Shown here piece by piece: positions 20,531 through 31,734 of a DNA stretch of 64,000 bases (positions within the stretch are counted from its first letter, which is position 1; every line of letters starts with the position of its first letter). The stretch is from Selaginella moellendorffii (lineage: Eukaryota; Streptophyta; Lycopodiopsida; Selaginellales; Selaginellaceae), in the NCBI RefSeq assembly GCF_000143415.4, contig NW_003314305.1, forward strand, positions 125,563-189,562, written 5' to 3'. The notes beneath the pieces are model-generated. The model had not been told where the DNA came from and searched no databases. It saw only the letters and a program-made list of their open reading frames with translations. Made by a program: the position numbers and the translations under genes.

Positions 20531-20577
20531 AAACCCTAGCCCTAATTATGGTGGGTTTTTGTCAAAACCCTAAATTT
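20531..20577. promoter_or_regulatory. Bidirectional telo-box promoter between family member 2 and RRP12
   Basis: Only 79 bp separate the two divergent ATGs (20521 and 20601). The region contains AAAACCCTAGCCCTAATT and AAAACCCTAAATTTC. Telo-boxes are typical of ribosome-biogenesis genes, which fits RRP12. Confidence 0.65.
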
Positions 20578-20600
20578 CTCGCTTCTGAGGAGCCCTAGCG

Positions 20601-23600
20601 ATGGCGATGCATGAGGAGGAGGAGGATGTGGGGCGCGCGCTGCTCAATCGCTTCCACAATTCTCCGGCGCCCGAGCACAAGCAGCTACTGGCGGTGGTAA
20701 GCGCGGTGATGGAGGTGCTGAAAGAGCAGGGCCTGCCGCTGATTCCCACGGCGTATTTCGCCGCGACCATGGCGCCGCTGGAGCAGCAATGCAATGCAGG
20801 CGCCGTGGATGGAGCCGATACCACGGCTTTCCTCACATTCCTGGCCACGCTCCTTCCCAAGCTTCCCGCCTCCGTGCTGCGATCGACGAGTGGAAAGGCT
20901 CTGGTTGTTTTGGACAAGGTGCTGGGCGACGCAAAACTTCCGGCTGCCACTGCCAAGCCCGCGCTGTCGTGCATCGAGTGCATCCTTTGCGCCGCCGATC
21001 GATCGAGCTGGCCGGCTCTGGCCGGATCGTTCCAGTTGCTTCTCAAGTTTTGCGTGGATATGAGACCAAAGGTACGCTCGCTTCGTTTTCTTTTCTTTCT
21101 CCGGAGCTTGATCGCAGGCTTCTCTAGGTGCGAAGGCGCGCGCACTTGTGCGCTGCGCAAGTCTTGTCTAGCTTCCATGGCTCGGCGGCTCTCGACAAAG
21201 CTAGCGACTTAGTTGCCTCGTCGTTCGAAGAATGCGCGTCACCTTTCCTGGCCAAAGGCAAGAGCAACGAGGACGCTGCCGCTGGCGCTCTGAAGCTCTT
21301 ACACATGATCGGGGCCATGCGGCTTCTTCTGCCAGCCATGTCTCCCAAGACCATTGCGAGAGTGCTTCCCAGCATCACACTTCTCATCACTTTGAAGCAG
21401 TCACTCGTCACCAGGAGCGTGCTCAATGTTCTTCTTTCTCTGGGAAGAAGATCCAGGACGGGCGTTTCATCGGCGGCATTGGTGGGCGTTATTCGTGCTG
21501 TTCTCTCCCTCGTCGCGGCTGATAACAGGGATGTGGACGAGGTCATGACGGCAGTTCATGTGATAGAGCAGGGGCTGTCTAACTTGTACGCCATCGATCC
21601 TAAGCTCTGCGCCGGCCAGCTTCCGGCGCCATTCGATGCCATCACAGGTATAGCTCCTTTTCTTTCTTTTTTCTCTTGGAGCTGAAAGTTTCTTTTACTG
21701 TATTCCAGATCTCTTTGCTTCGGAACAGGAAGAGGTTGTGTTTGGTGCAGCGGAGTGTCTCCGAGGCTTAGCAGATCGCTTCATAGATGGCGCAATGCTG
21801 AGACAGCTAGAAACCGATCCAGTTGCTATTGAAAGTATCTGTTCGTCCGTTGAAAGGTCCTTGAGCTATGAATATTCCGGCGCCTGGGATAAAGCTTTGC
21901 TCGTAGTCTCGGCACTTTTCCAGAAAATGGGTAACTTTCTCTCGCTTTTTAAAGCTGTAGCTCATTCGATTTTATTCCTTGTTTTTCCAGGTGAGGCCTC
22001 CTTTCGATTCATGAAAGGAATTGTTAAAGTTCTCGCCGAACTACAAAAACTTAGAGACGAGGACTTGCCTTGTCGAAAGCAGGCAAGTTTTACACGCTAG
22101 ATTTCACGTTTGATACTCTTTTACAGCTACACAATAGTTTTGGAGCAGCCGTTGTGGCTATGGGACCAGAACGTTTTTTGGAGCTCTTGCCATTGGACAT
22201 GGATGCCACGCAGCTAGACAAAGCCCGCATCTGGTTGATACCTATCTTGAAGCAACATCTTGTTGGAGCAAGGCTCAAATACTTCGCGACTACCATCGGT
22301 CCTTTGGCAGAAAGTCTTGCAGTCAAAGCACATGAGGTTGATATATATGTTTTCTTTTAGAATCGTACTAAACAGCGTTCTTTGCAGCTTGCTGGGGCGC
22401 CTGCAAAAAATGCAGAAGCATGCGCACAAGCTCTTTGGGCTCTTCTTCCATCCTTTTGCAATTATCCTGTGGACACCAAAGACAGCTTCCAGGTGATTGC
22501 AAAGCTTCTTGGGGAGTCAATGAGAAAGTATCCGGACCTTAGAGGAGTAATCTCTTCCAGCATCCAGGTGAAGCTTCTTACTTCCTGTGCACTACGCTTG
22601 ACGTGTTTTTATCCTCAGACATTGATAAAGCAAAACAAATCTATCTGCGACGCTAATGACGGCATGGACGTGGATTTGGATGCAAAGGAAAAAGCATGTT
22701 ATTCCAAGGACATTGCCTCGGCAAACTTGTCAGCCATTTCTGCGTTTTCGGATAAGTTTCTTCCACTTCTTTTCAATATATTTTGCGAGTCACCACCAGA
22801 AAAACGGGGAGAGTTACAGGTACTAGGATGCATTATCTATTTTCTCTCTTTTTTTTTAACAAGTGAATTGCTAGGCTGCAATTGGTGCTTTTGCGTCTAT
22901 ATCAAGCAAAGCTACTGTTCAGAAGTTTTTCCGAACGGTCATGGAGAAGCTTTTGGAAGCCACCAAAGATACAAATGCGAAAGAGAGAAGGTAATTCGTT
23001 ACATAACTACTGAAATCATCTATGGTCTAAAATTTTGGACAGGTGCATGTTTATGGATCTTGCTTTGTCACTAGTTGGTGGTTTGGATCATAAAGGCTTG
23101 AGCGCGCTTTTCGCAGTTGCAAAGCCTGCATTGCAGGTGGGAGTTTTGGGCACGCAAAACCTTTTATTTCTTCATTATCTAATTATCTCCCTTTAGGATC
23201 CAGACTCTGGTGTTCAGAAAAAAGGATACAAAGTTCTTGCTGGTATTTTGAAGGTAAATTTTGTTTTCAAGTGCTCAGATTTATGTTTCGAACTTACAGG
23301 AACATACTGATTTTCTCTCTTCAAAAGAGCAAGAAATATTTGAAGCTATTGTGGAAGCTACATCTGCATGCCAGTCCTCTGCAAAACAATACAGGGTTGC
23401 TTGCTTGCAGTTGTTGATTCTACATCTCGTGCAGGTAGATGCATCTTCAATTAGTTTTCGTCGTTGATAATTTTGTTGCCATTTCAGCAGGGGGACGAGA
23501 ATACGAACGACTACATAGCATTCCTTCTCAAAGAGTCTGTTCTTGCGTTGAAGGAGGTATTTAATCAGTCGTCAATCTGAAGCAGCATATTGGCCTTTTC

Positions 23601-25269
23601 TCTTACAGAATAACAAGAAAACAAGAGACAGAGCTTATGAGCTTTTAATTGGAATTGGGAATGGCCTGTTGCAAGTTTCTGACGAGAAACTTGTCCAATT
23701 TTTTAGAAAGGTATTGACAGCTTGTTTAACTCCATATATTTGATGTTTCTGGGCCCAGTTGGTGGGATGTTCCGCAGTAACAGGCTCAGCTGGAGAGCCG
23801 CATGTAATAAGTGCGGCTCTCAGTGCAATTTCAAGGATGGTGTACGAGTTCCCATCGGAGCTGAAAGGCGAGATACACCGATATCTTCCGAGTGCATTTT
23901 ATTTACTTCGCAACTACAAGAGTCGAGAAGTAATCAAGGTTAGTTTTAATTTTGTTTTTGTTGAAAAGAATAACTGGTGCTTTCTATTTTGCAGTCAGTT
24001 CTTGGCCTTTTAAAAGTAATCGTTGCTATGATGTCTAAAGAGGAGCTTATGCCCCGTTTGAGTGAAATGGTGGAGGCTATGATGGTTTGGTCTGATGATC
24101 CGAAGAACAGATTTAAAGCAAAGGTCGTTCTTTTATTGGTGCACGCTCTTTATGCTTACCGAATGGAACAGGTCCGCGGGATACTGGAGAAGTTGTTAAA
24201 AAAATGTGGATTTGAGGCCGTTTCTGCTGTTATGCCCAAAGAGCATGCCAAGCACCTCGTCAACATTCGAAAGGTACTTGATTCAGTTTCTTGTCTAGCT
24301 AAATCGGATGAATCTGCAGAGGAAGGACCACGAAGAGAAGAAAAAGAGATCAATTATTGATGGCGAGGATGACAAGAGATCGCACTTCACTCGTGCACCC
24401 ACAACGTAGGAAGTAGAATGATGGTATATCATTTTCACTTGTCACACTCGTTTTTTGCAGGCGCAGTAAGTGGAAGCACACGGACATCTTCTCTGACTCG
24501 GACGAGGACAACGATGGCGACGACGAGAGCGAAGGTGCGACGGCTTTCACAAGGTCCAAGGCTACTACTGCCAGGTAAGCTCCACCTCTCTTATTCCCTC
24601 ATTTGCAAGCGTTACTGCTGGTAAAGCAGGTCAAAGAAGCTGCCAAAGCAAAAGAGGAGGCTCCCGGAAGACGAGCGAGGAAGGGACGAGCCTCTGGATC
24701 TTCTTGACGTTTCAAAGACGAGGGCGGCACTGTCAACTCTAGGAAAGCCAAAGAAGAGCCAGGCAGAGAGCGACGAAGACATGGATTTTGATCCAGATGG
24801 CCGTTTGATAGTGGAAGAAAGGCAGCCGCAGCAGCAACAGCAAGGACGCGCCTCCAAGCGGCTGAGAGACGAGGAAGAGGAAGGAGAAGAAGAAGAGTTT
24901 GGCAGGAGCCAAAAAGGTGCTAAGAAACGGGGCAAAGTGGCCGCCGAGAACCAAAAGAAGAGGAGCACTGGCTGGTCGTACAAGGGCGACGAGTACGTGA
25001 ACAAGAAAGGCGCTGGAGGGGACGTCAAGAGGGACGGGAAGCTAGAGCCGTACGCGTACTGGCCCTTGGACGCTAAATTGCTTAACCGGCGCGGGGAGAA
25101 GAAGGCCGCGGCCCGCAAGGGAATGGAGAGCGTTTTCAAGGTGACCAAGAAGCTCGAGGGCCTGAGCGTGAACAAGGCACTGGGGGGGATCCAGAAGAAG
25201 CGGAAGAAGCAGCACAACAAAGCTCACAAGAGTGGAGCTAACAGCAAGTCCGCAAGGAGCAAACGATGA
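20601..25269 (+). CDS. RRP12: RRP12-like ribosome biogenesis HEAT-repeat protein
   Basis: Eighteen exons close in phase: 20601-21071, 21128-21647, 21709-21930, 21991-22082, 22127-22336, 22388-22567, 22619-22819, 22875-22990, 23043-23136, 23197-23253, 23300-23434, 23491-23556, 23609-23710, 23759-23938, 23995-24273, 24320-24405, 24461-24574 and 24630-25269 (1254 aa). RRP12 is a HEAT-repeat factor for nuclear export and maturation of pre-ribosomal subunits. The N-terminal two thirds are helical repeats; the C-terminus has RSKWKHTDIFSDSDEDN, MDFDPDGRLIVEE, YAYWPLDAKLLNRRGEKKAA and a very basic tail ending KSARSKR, all typical of the family, as is the length. Exon 4 ends at a GC donor (intron 22083-22126, 44 bp). 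Exon 12 has a CAGCAG acceptor at 23485-23490. Confidence 0.94.
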
Positions 25270-25772
25270 AAAGGATATGCCGAGAGTCTCCCTGTACAGC
25301 TCAGTAATTTTGCTAGTAATTTGTTATTTTTACTACTAAGCTTTGATGACAGGACAAGTAGAGGAATGAAGAAAGCTAAAGCTCTTCAATGTTGGTTTGC
25401 TGGAAAGATAAATGTCATAACCATGTCCTGTTATGTCTTTCATTATCATGTGATTAATCAGTTATAGATGGGGAGCATGACAAATAATCTCACTATGATC
25501 TATCATATGCGCTTGTCACTCTTTTTGCAGCTCACAAACATCTTCTACGAGGACAAAAGAGTGATACGTAACTTCCAAATTAAAGCAAGGTGGCATCGTT
25601 TTCTCGACGCGCAGAGCTGTACAGTTAGCTTCTTTTTTGCTTTTCCCGCAAGAGAATCGAATGGATATGAAGAAACAAAGGGAACCATACCTTTGCCAAG
25701 TAGAAAAAAAAATCCAATATTCACTTCCAATATGCACGCTTGGAAAGTGTGGTGTATGCCCGCCCCGCAAGC
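25270..25772. other. Convergent intergenic region
   Basis: Lies between the 3' ends of RRP12 (+) and GAUT (-). At about 25494-25555 a stretch (CTTGTCACTCTTTTTGCAG followed by ACATCTTCTACGAGGAC) faintly echoes the acceptor and start of RRP12 exon 17. No gene. Confidence 0.4.
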
Positions 25773-28386
25773 TCAATGGTTGATGTTACACTGCTGCAGG
25801 TATGGGTGATCGTAGCTCACGTACCTCGTCCAGTACGACTTGTATCTCGAAAGCCCAATGTCCAGCCATGGCTTGAGATTGCCGTTGTAATGCACCACCG
25901 CGGCTGCATCCATGTCCGCTTTGTCGATGCTTGGATTGTAGCCCAGTCCCAGGACGTGCCACGACTTGTCCAATGGATGCGTCAAGTTGTAGAAGGTGAT
26001 GAGGCCAGGGGGTAGCGTTCCGAGCTTCCACAGCAGCCTGTCCTCGTTCTGGAAAGCAAAAGCAAAACCTCTTGTCAAGCACGAGGCAAAAGATAGATAT
26101 CGATCCTAAAGCCATTACCATGTTCTGCCACTTGTGGTAGATCCCCGTTATGTCGCGCCGCTTCCACTCTTTGAGATCGAAGACGTTCATCCCGTACGCC
26201 CAGCCACACGCGTCCGGGTTGAAGTTCCTGGCGATGTGCGGGTTGGAGAAGTTCAAGTACTTGTCGAAGCGATGGAAGCTGGCGCCGCAGGTCTCGACAG
26301 CACCGTTCACTTTGCCTTGCAGGTCGATGCTCCACAGGCCGGTGAGGTCCTTCTGGACAACGATGTCATCGTCCAGGAAGAGTATCTTGTCCAGCTTGGG
26401 ATAGATTTGCGGCAAGTAGAAGCGCAGGTGGTTGAGCATGGAGAGGTACTTTGGATTCCTGTACTTGAGATTGGATGACCCCGAGGAAACGGACGTTGGA
26501 TGATCGGGCTTGAAGTAGTAGTCCTTCATGGCAGCGGATTCTAGCTGTCGAAGAACCGGGCAGTAGGATGAGTTGAGCCACTTGAAGTCGTCAATGTTTT
26601 GGACTTCAATGGTGGCCTTCCCAGGCGGATTGGCGAGAAACCACATGCGCATGGCGCCGTAGTTAAGCCTGTCCGTGACAACGTGAATGACATGCTTATG
26701 CGGTTCCTGAAAAGCAGAAAATCGTTAAGTCGCTATATAGTACTGGAGTCATCGAACCTGTGCATGCCGTACTGTGGAGCTAACTACCACCGATGCCGCA
26801 AGAATGTTGTCGGAGAAAAGTGCGTAGTGAAAGAGCGTTGGATCGTCGAGCTTTTCTTGTGATGGGAATTCGCGCTTCTCGGGAGGGAGTGTGTAGTACT
26901 CCACGTTTAGGCGAAGCGAAAGGCAATGGAGAGCCTTTGGAATGGTCTTAGCCGCGAGCTGACTGAGAAACGTGCTTTGCTTCTTCAATGTTTGGGCGTA
27001 CTCCTGGGAAGACTGTAACGTAGCACGCAACTTCCTTACAATCAGTCCGCAGTCATATAGTTCACTGCGAGCTTGCGTCAATGTCTGCCCCATGGTTCTG
27101 ATCCTCTCGTGTGCGCTGCGGCATGAAACATGTTAGAGAATTGCTGTGCTGCGAAAGAAGAAAGAAAATTACCTACGAGAGAGATCAGAATCCAGATTAG
27201 CGTCTCCCAACGCACGTGTGGTCTCCCTTATCCGCAGTTTCAAATCCCGAAGGAGCCTCAAGTTGTTGCGAGACTGAGCAATGCTTGCATACACTCTGGC
27301 CATAATCAGTTGCTCTCGCATCAGCCGAACAAGGTTGTCCGAGTTCTCGTTGTCTTCGCGCCTCCAAATGCTGTACTTCCCCATGATGTTCCTCGACACA
27401 ACTTTAGTTCGCTCGATGGCTTCGGCCTCTAGTTGCGCGTTCTCTTTCTCATCGTGCTTAGTGAGCTGCAGCAGTCGCTCCTTTTCCCTGCGTAGTTTGA
27501 TATGCTGCGTGTATAGAAAGAACTCAAGTTCGGTGCTCACAATCAACTCCATACCTCTGGCGGCTGCTCCCGGTAATGCACATCTTGTAGAAGCAATCCG
27601 CTCTTTCCTGTAAACATACAAACCTCTTAAACACCCATTTTCGTTTTCCTGTCAGCTAGCTAATTACCTTGACCCGTTTCCGACGAGTTGAACGAATCGG
27701 AAGTAACAGAGGGTGTCCCGTTTGTAATCTCTCCTTCCTGTCCTTCCTGCTCCAAAGAGATGCGTTAGAATTGATGACTTCACCAAAAAGGATAAAACAA
27801 ACCTGAAGACCATCGTTCTCAAACTTAAGCTGCTGTTCGTCATGCTCTTGTACTAAAGAAGACGGTGTATCCTTTACAGCTTTGAGCCTCAGTATCCGAT
27901 CTGGGTCGTCTGAATTGGCCAGAATGACGCTCAGAACCTGCAACCGACAACCCGAGATAAATTGCGTTCACAAAAGACGCGTTCTCTCGAGAACATTTAC
28001 CTCCTCGGGAAAAAAGCTCTCCATTTGATGATCTTGTCCCGTCAGCTTGCGAGCACTCTCAGCACCATGGCTTTGCTGGAAAATCAAACACAAAGAGTTA
28101 GAATTAAATCAATCATAGGTAGAGGGATAACCATAACTTACATCGAAAAAATCCTTGGCGTCTAGAACACCCTGTAGGCATTAGCCATTTGCGAGAGAAG
28201 GAAAAGAAGAGACTTACTCAAAGCTGAGCCAAAGCTGCTGAAACGCACTGCCAGGAAGACGAGTGGAGCTGTGACGAGCAGCGCAAACAATGTAGCTAGA
28301 ATGTGGGTGCCGCCGTGCTTGCCCGTGCCTCCCTTGCCGCGCTGCTGGAGGAGGGACGCCGATGAGCTTCTTCTACTGGGAGGCAT
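25773..28386 (-). CDS. GAUT4/GAUT3-type galacturonosyltransferase (GT8)
   Basis: Ten minus-strand exons close in phase: 28218-28386, 28142-28161 (20-nt microexon), 28001-28075, 27803-27937, 27668-27746, 27555-27607, 27173-27504, 26758-27115, 26119-26706 and 25773-26048; 694 aa. GAUT enzymes add galacturonic acid to pectin in the Golgi. A basic cytosolic tail is followed by one membrane span (LATLFALLVTAPLVFLAV), a stem, and a conserved region with GKYSIWRRE and KKQSTFLSQLAAKTIP. The GT8 domain includes LFLDDDIVVQKDLTGLW (the DxD motif), GAVETCGASFHRFDKYLNFS, CGWAYGMNVFDLKEW, HVLGLGYNPSID and HYNGNLKPWLDIG, ending at CNIN. Residues agree best with the GAUT4/GAUT3 clade. Exon boundaries in the 5' half rest on splice signals and phase alone. 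Confidence 0.93.
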
Positions 28387-29167
28387 GATGCCGGATGCCC
28401 GAAATCCCTATCCTGAGCTACTCTGCCTATCCACAGTGATATTTCGGCTCGATGCTTGCATAATACGCGATCCAGATGCTTCAAATCCTCGCCGCCTCTC
28501 CCAATGGAGCTAGATCGATCGCCTTGAAGATCATCCACCGCATTGCCTTGCCCAAATCTGGATGGGAGTCGCGGCGCACCCCTGCATTGTATCCAAAATC
28601 TGGAGCAACGCGCCTGCGATTCATGGCGCCAGCGCCCCAGCGGAAGGGATAGCGCAATCCCTAATGCGATGGAGGAGGACAGAAGAGGAGAGGAGAGAGA
28701 AGAAGAGGACTCCTCACCACACTGTCCCGTTTCTCCCAAAAACCATGCACCACATTGAGCTGCTTGTCAAGCGTCCGGCAATCCACGCCGTCCAGACGGG
28801 GCCCGTGTGCGTGGCACACACTCGTGCGTCGGATGGACAGCAGGTACTGGTCGTTGGATCCAAAGGGCGCAGAGACAATCGCAACCGCTCAACGAAGACA
28901 TGCCGACAGCTCTTTGCTCCAGCTCTGTTATCCATCGGTTCTCCAACACATAACACCAAGGGTTCCTTCCGCGAACCAACGGTCCGAGGAGCCACATGAA
29001 TATTCTTCACTTTTCCCATTGCCTAGATTTTCTAAAGGTCCTGTTAAGCTCCTTGCCATTTCTAGAAACCCTAAAAGGCCGTTAGCGAATCAATGTATTC
29101 TACTTTGTTAACGGGTTAGATTTTAACTTTTCAAAAGAGATAAAATATTCTAGGATTTAGAATATTC
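28387..29167. other. Promoter/leader of GAUT and intergenic region
   Basis: GAUT reads leftward from 28386, so this is its upstream region. GA-rich patches occur at 28675-28715. From about 29080 the DNA becomes AT-rich up to the 3' end of the PPR gene. No supported gene. Confidence 0.4.
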
Positions 29168-31171
29168 TTAGCATCTAGGCGGGGAAAAAGTGAGAATGTG
29201 CATGTTTGAGAGCAAGATGTATGCAGCTCCACCTAAAGGCTTAAGATCAATAACGTTTCTAACAATTTCGCCGGCAGCATTTGCTCCTCTCAACTTGACG
29301 AGATCGCTACTCGACTCAAAGCCTCCTAAAACACACACCCAATCTACAATGTCTGGAACAAAGGGCATGCTTGACATGAGATCGCATGCCTGGGCAAGGT
29401 ATCCAGCGCGAACAAGCACGTCCAGCATGCAAGAGTAGTGCCGCTTGTTGGGCTTGATCCCAAAGTCCACTTGCATCGAAACGAAGCAAGCCCGGCCATT
29501 GTAGACCTTTCCGGCATGGCTGCAAGACACAAGAGCCGAGACGAAGCAAACCTTGTCCGGAGGGGTGCTGCTCAAATGCATCCATCCCGTAAACAGATTT
29601 AGTGCTGTCCAATTTGACACCAGCTGCTCGTCTTGGAACTTGGTTTTCTTGTAAGTTACTAAGGTGGCTAGCAGTGATCCCCACGACACAACACTCCACT
29701 CCGGCATCCTGTCAAAGAACGTCTTGGCTTTCGCCATATGCCCTTCTTGGGCATATGCGAAAAGAAGCGTGTTCCAAGACACGAGATTGGCTTCGGGCAT
29801 CTGAGCCAGCAAGGCTTTCGTCTGTTCCAAGTAGCGATTGTGGGCATACGCTGATAGCATTGCATTCCAAGAGGCAGTGTTGTGCTGTGGCATCCTTGCG
29901 TCGAACAAGCTTTTGGCTTCCTTGAAGCGGCCGTTTTGAACGTAGGCATCCAGCATTGTGGTGTTGGAAACGAGGCTCCTGCATGGCATGTCGTCGTACG
30001 TCTTCTTCACCTCGTCCAAGCTCCCGGACATCAAGAATGCCGAGAGCATCGAGTTCCAGGCGACGACGTCGCGCTCCTGGAGCTCCGAGAAGATCCTCCG
30101 GGCTTCTTCGAGCTGCCCGTTTCGGGCATACGCAGAGAGCATGGCATTGCAAGCGATGAGCGTGTAGTGTGGCATTGCGTGATCAAACAAGTCTTTGGCC
30201 CGCGAGAGGAGCTCCCACGATTCCTTGCGGTTGCTGCACTCCAGGGCCATGTCTCCGAGAAGGGAGATGACGAGCGTGAATGAGACTTGGTCGTGGAGTG
30301 GGATTGAGTGGAACAATTCTAAAGCCTTGGCTGTGTGTCCATTGTGAGTGTAAACTGCAAGCATTGTGTTCCAAGACACAAGGTTTCTCTCCGGCATCGA
30401 GTGGAGGAACAAACGCTCCGCTTCGAGCACGTAGCCGTGGAGTGAATACGCCGAAAGCATCGCGTTGTAGGAGATGAGGTTGTGCTGCGGGCTCTTGTCA
30501 AACGCACGCTTGCAGTCCTCAATGCTAGGTCCATTGTGGGCATTCACTGCAAGCATTGTCGTCCAGGACACAAGATCGTGCTGTGGCATAAGCAGAAATA
30601 TTGCGTTGCATTTCTTGACTTGGCCTTTAACTGAACACGCAGCAAGCATTGCGTTCCATGACACGAGATCTCTCTCGGGAATCCCAGCAAAAATAGTTTC
30701 ACAAGAAGAAATATCTCCTCTCTGGGCATTTGCAGTAAGAATGGCAGTCCATGACACGAGATTCACTTGCGGCATCTGATCGAAAACTTCTTTTGCTCTG
30801 TCAGCGTCTAATACGTGTGCGTACGCCGTTACCATGGCAGTCCAGGATATCAGATTCTTCTCGGGCATGAGAAGAAAGGTCTCCTCGGCTTTTTCCAAAT
30901 CCCCGCTTCTGGCAAATGCTGTAAGCATGACATTCCAAGTCGGCATATCAAACAGCGGCATCAAATCAAACAAAATATTAGCCTCCCGGATCTCGCCCTT
31001 TCGCGCATGAGCCAGGATCATCAAATGCCATGAAAAAATGTCCCTTTTTTTATCGCCCAAGGCATCGAAAACTTGCCGCGCCATGCCCACATTGCCGCAC
31101 TTGCCGTGGCGCTCAATCGCCCTGTTGGCATAGTACACGTCAGCAATAGGGCACACGTCAGCGGCCAACAT
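29168..31171 (-). CDS. PPR protein, S-motif-rich
   Basis: Intronless; the first in-frame ATG is at 31171, giving 667 aa (the frame opens ten codons earlier at a GTG). Motifs are mostly 31-residue S type, such as NLVSWNTMLAVYTHNGHTAK and DVVAWNSMLSAFLMSGSLDE, with a few irregular ones. A partial E-type region (DWVCVLGGFESS, then AAYILLSNM) ends abruptly with HILTFSPPRC. The N-terminus starts inside the first motif (HGKCGNVGMARQVFD) and has no clear transit peptide, so an upstream exon may be missing. Expected role is organellar RNA binding. It is divergent from petM. Confidence 0.9.
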   Translation of the reverse strand: MLAADVCPIADVYYANRAIERHGKCGNVGMARQVFDALGDKKRDIFSWHLMILAHARKGEIREANILFDLMPLFDMPTWNVMLTAFARSGDLEKAEETFLLMPEKNLISWTAMVTAYAHVLDADRAKEVFDQMPQVNLVSWTAILTANAQRGDISSCETIFAGIPERDLVSWNAMLAACSVKGQVKKCNAIFLLMPQHDLVSWTTMLAVNAHNGPSIEDCKRAFDKSPQHNLISYNAMLSAYSLHGYVLEAERLFLHSMPERNLVSWNTMLAVYTHNGHTAKALELFHSIPLHDQVSFTLVISLLGDMALECSNRKESWELLSRAKDLFDHAMPHYTLIACNAMLSAYARNGQLEEARRIFSELQERDVVAWNSMLSAFLMSGSLDEVKKTYDDMPCRSLVSNTTMLDAYVQNGRFKEAKSLFDARMPQHNTASWNAMLSAYAHNRYLEQTKALLAQMPEANLVSWNTLLFAYAQEGHMAKAKTFFDRMPEWSVVSWGSLLATLVTYKKTKFQDEQLVSNWTALNLFTGWMHLSSTPPDKVCFVSALVSCSHAGKVYNGRACFVSMQVDFGIKPNKRHYSCMLDVLVRAGYLAQACDLMSSMPFVPDIVDWVCVLGGFESSSDLVKLRGANAAGEIVRNVIDLKPLGGAAYILLSNMHILTFSPPRC

Positions 31172-31361
31172 TATCGACACGTGGCAACCAGTGAAGCTCA
31201 CATCATCCTATCTATCTAGAAGCACACAAAGCGCGGCCATAGCTGGGAAGAACACGCACCAGGTAAGAACACCCACGAAGAACTCTTTCTTGGGCGATCT
31301 CCAAAACTTCCATTGTGTGATCTAGCTAGCACTCCGAGTGATCGATCGATCGCTGCCGGCT

Positions 31362-31712
31362 ATGGCGACAATGTCTGCGAGCTTTGTAGCAGCGTCCACG
31401 ATTCCAATCTCGCGAAGCAGCGGAAGCAGCAAACAAATCCACAGGATGAGCTCGTTTGGAGGCCTCAAAGCCATCAACACCGTCATGGGATTGGGGTGCT
31501 CGCAATGCGTTGACCAACAATTCGCGCAGCTCCAAGCCCGAGCGCTCAAATCTTCCTCCAGGCGTGGTGGTGCACTGGCCGCCAAGGCCAGCGTCTCGGA
31601 GGAGGTCTTTCGCGTTGTTCCCATCATGACCGTGCTTGTTCTCGTGGGAGTCGCCGTTGGTTTTGTGTTGCTTCGGGTGGAGCAAGCGGTGGAAGAAGCC
31701 GAGGATGGCTGA
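31362..31712 (+). CDS. petM: Cytochrome b6f complex subunit PetM (subunit VII), chloroplast precursor
   Basis: Intronless, 116 aa from the ATG at 31362 (MATMSASFVAAS, a typical transit-peptide start; an in-frame ATG at 31338 is less likely). The precursor part contains SSFGGLKAINTVMGLGCS, close to the SFGGLKA element of land-plant PetM precursors. The mature part is a short acidic start (SEEVFRVVP), a single membrane span, GVAVGFVLLRVEQAVEEAE, and the stop. PetM is a small nuclear-encoded subunit of the thylakoid cytochrome b6f complex. The assignment comes from recognised motifs and layout. Confidence 0.85.
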   Translation: MATMSASFVAASTIPISRSSGSSKQIHRMSSFGGLKAINTVMGLGCSQCVDQQFAQLQARALKSSSRRGGALAAKASVSEEVFRVVPIMTVLVLVGVAVGFVLLRVEQAVEEAEDG

Positions 31713-31734
31713 GCGCATGATCGATTGATCGATA

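Noticed and set aside
25494-25560. Echo of RRP12 exon 17 in the RRP12-GAUT intergenic region
   Set aside because: Similarity is short and imperfect; not strong enough to call a duplicated exon.
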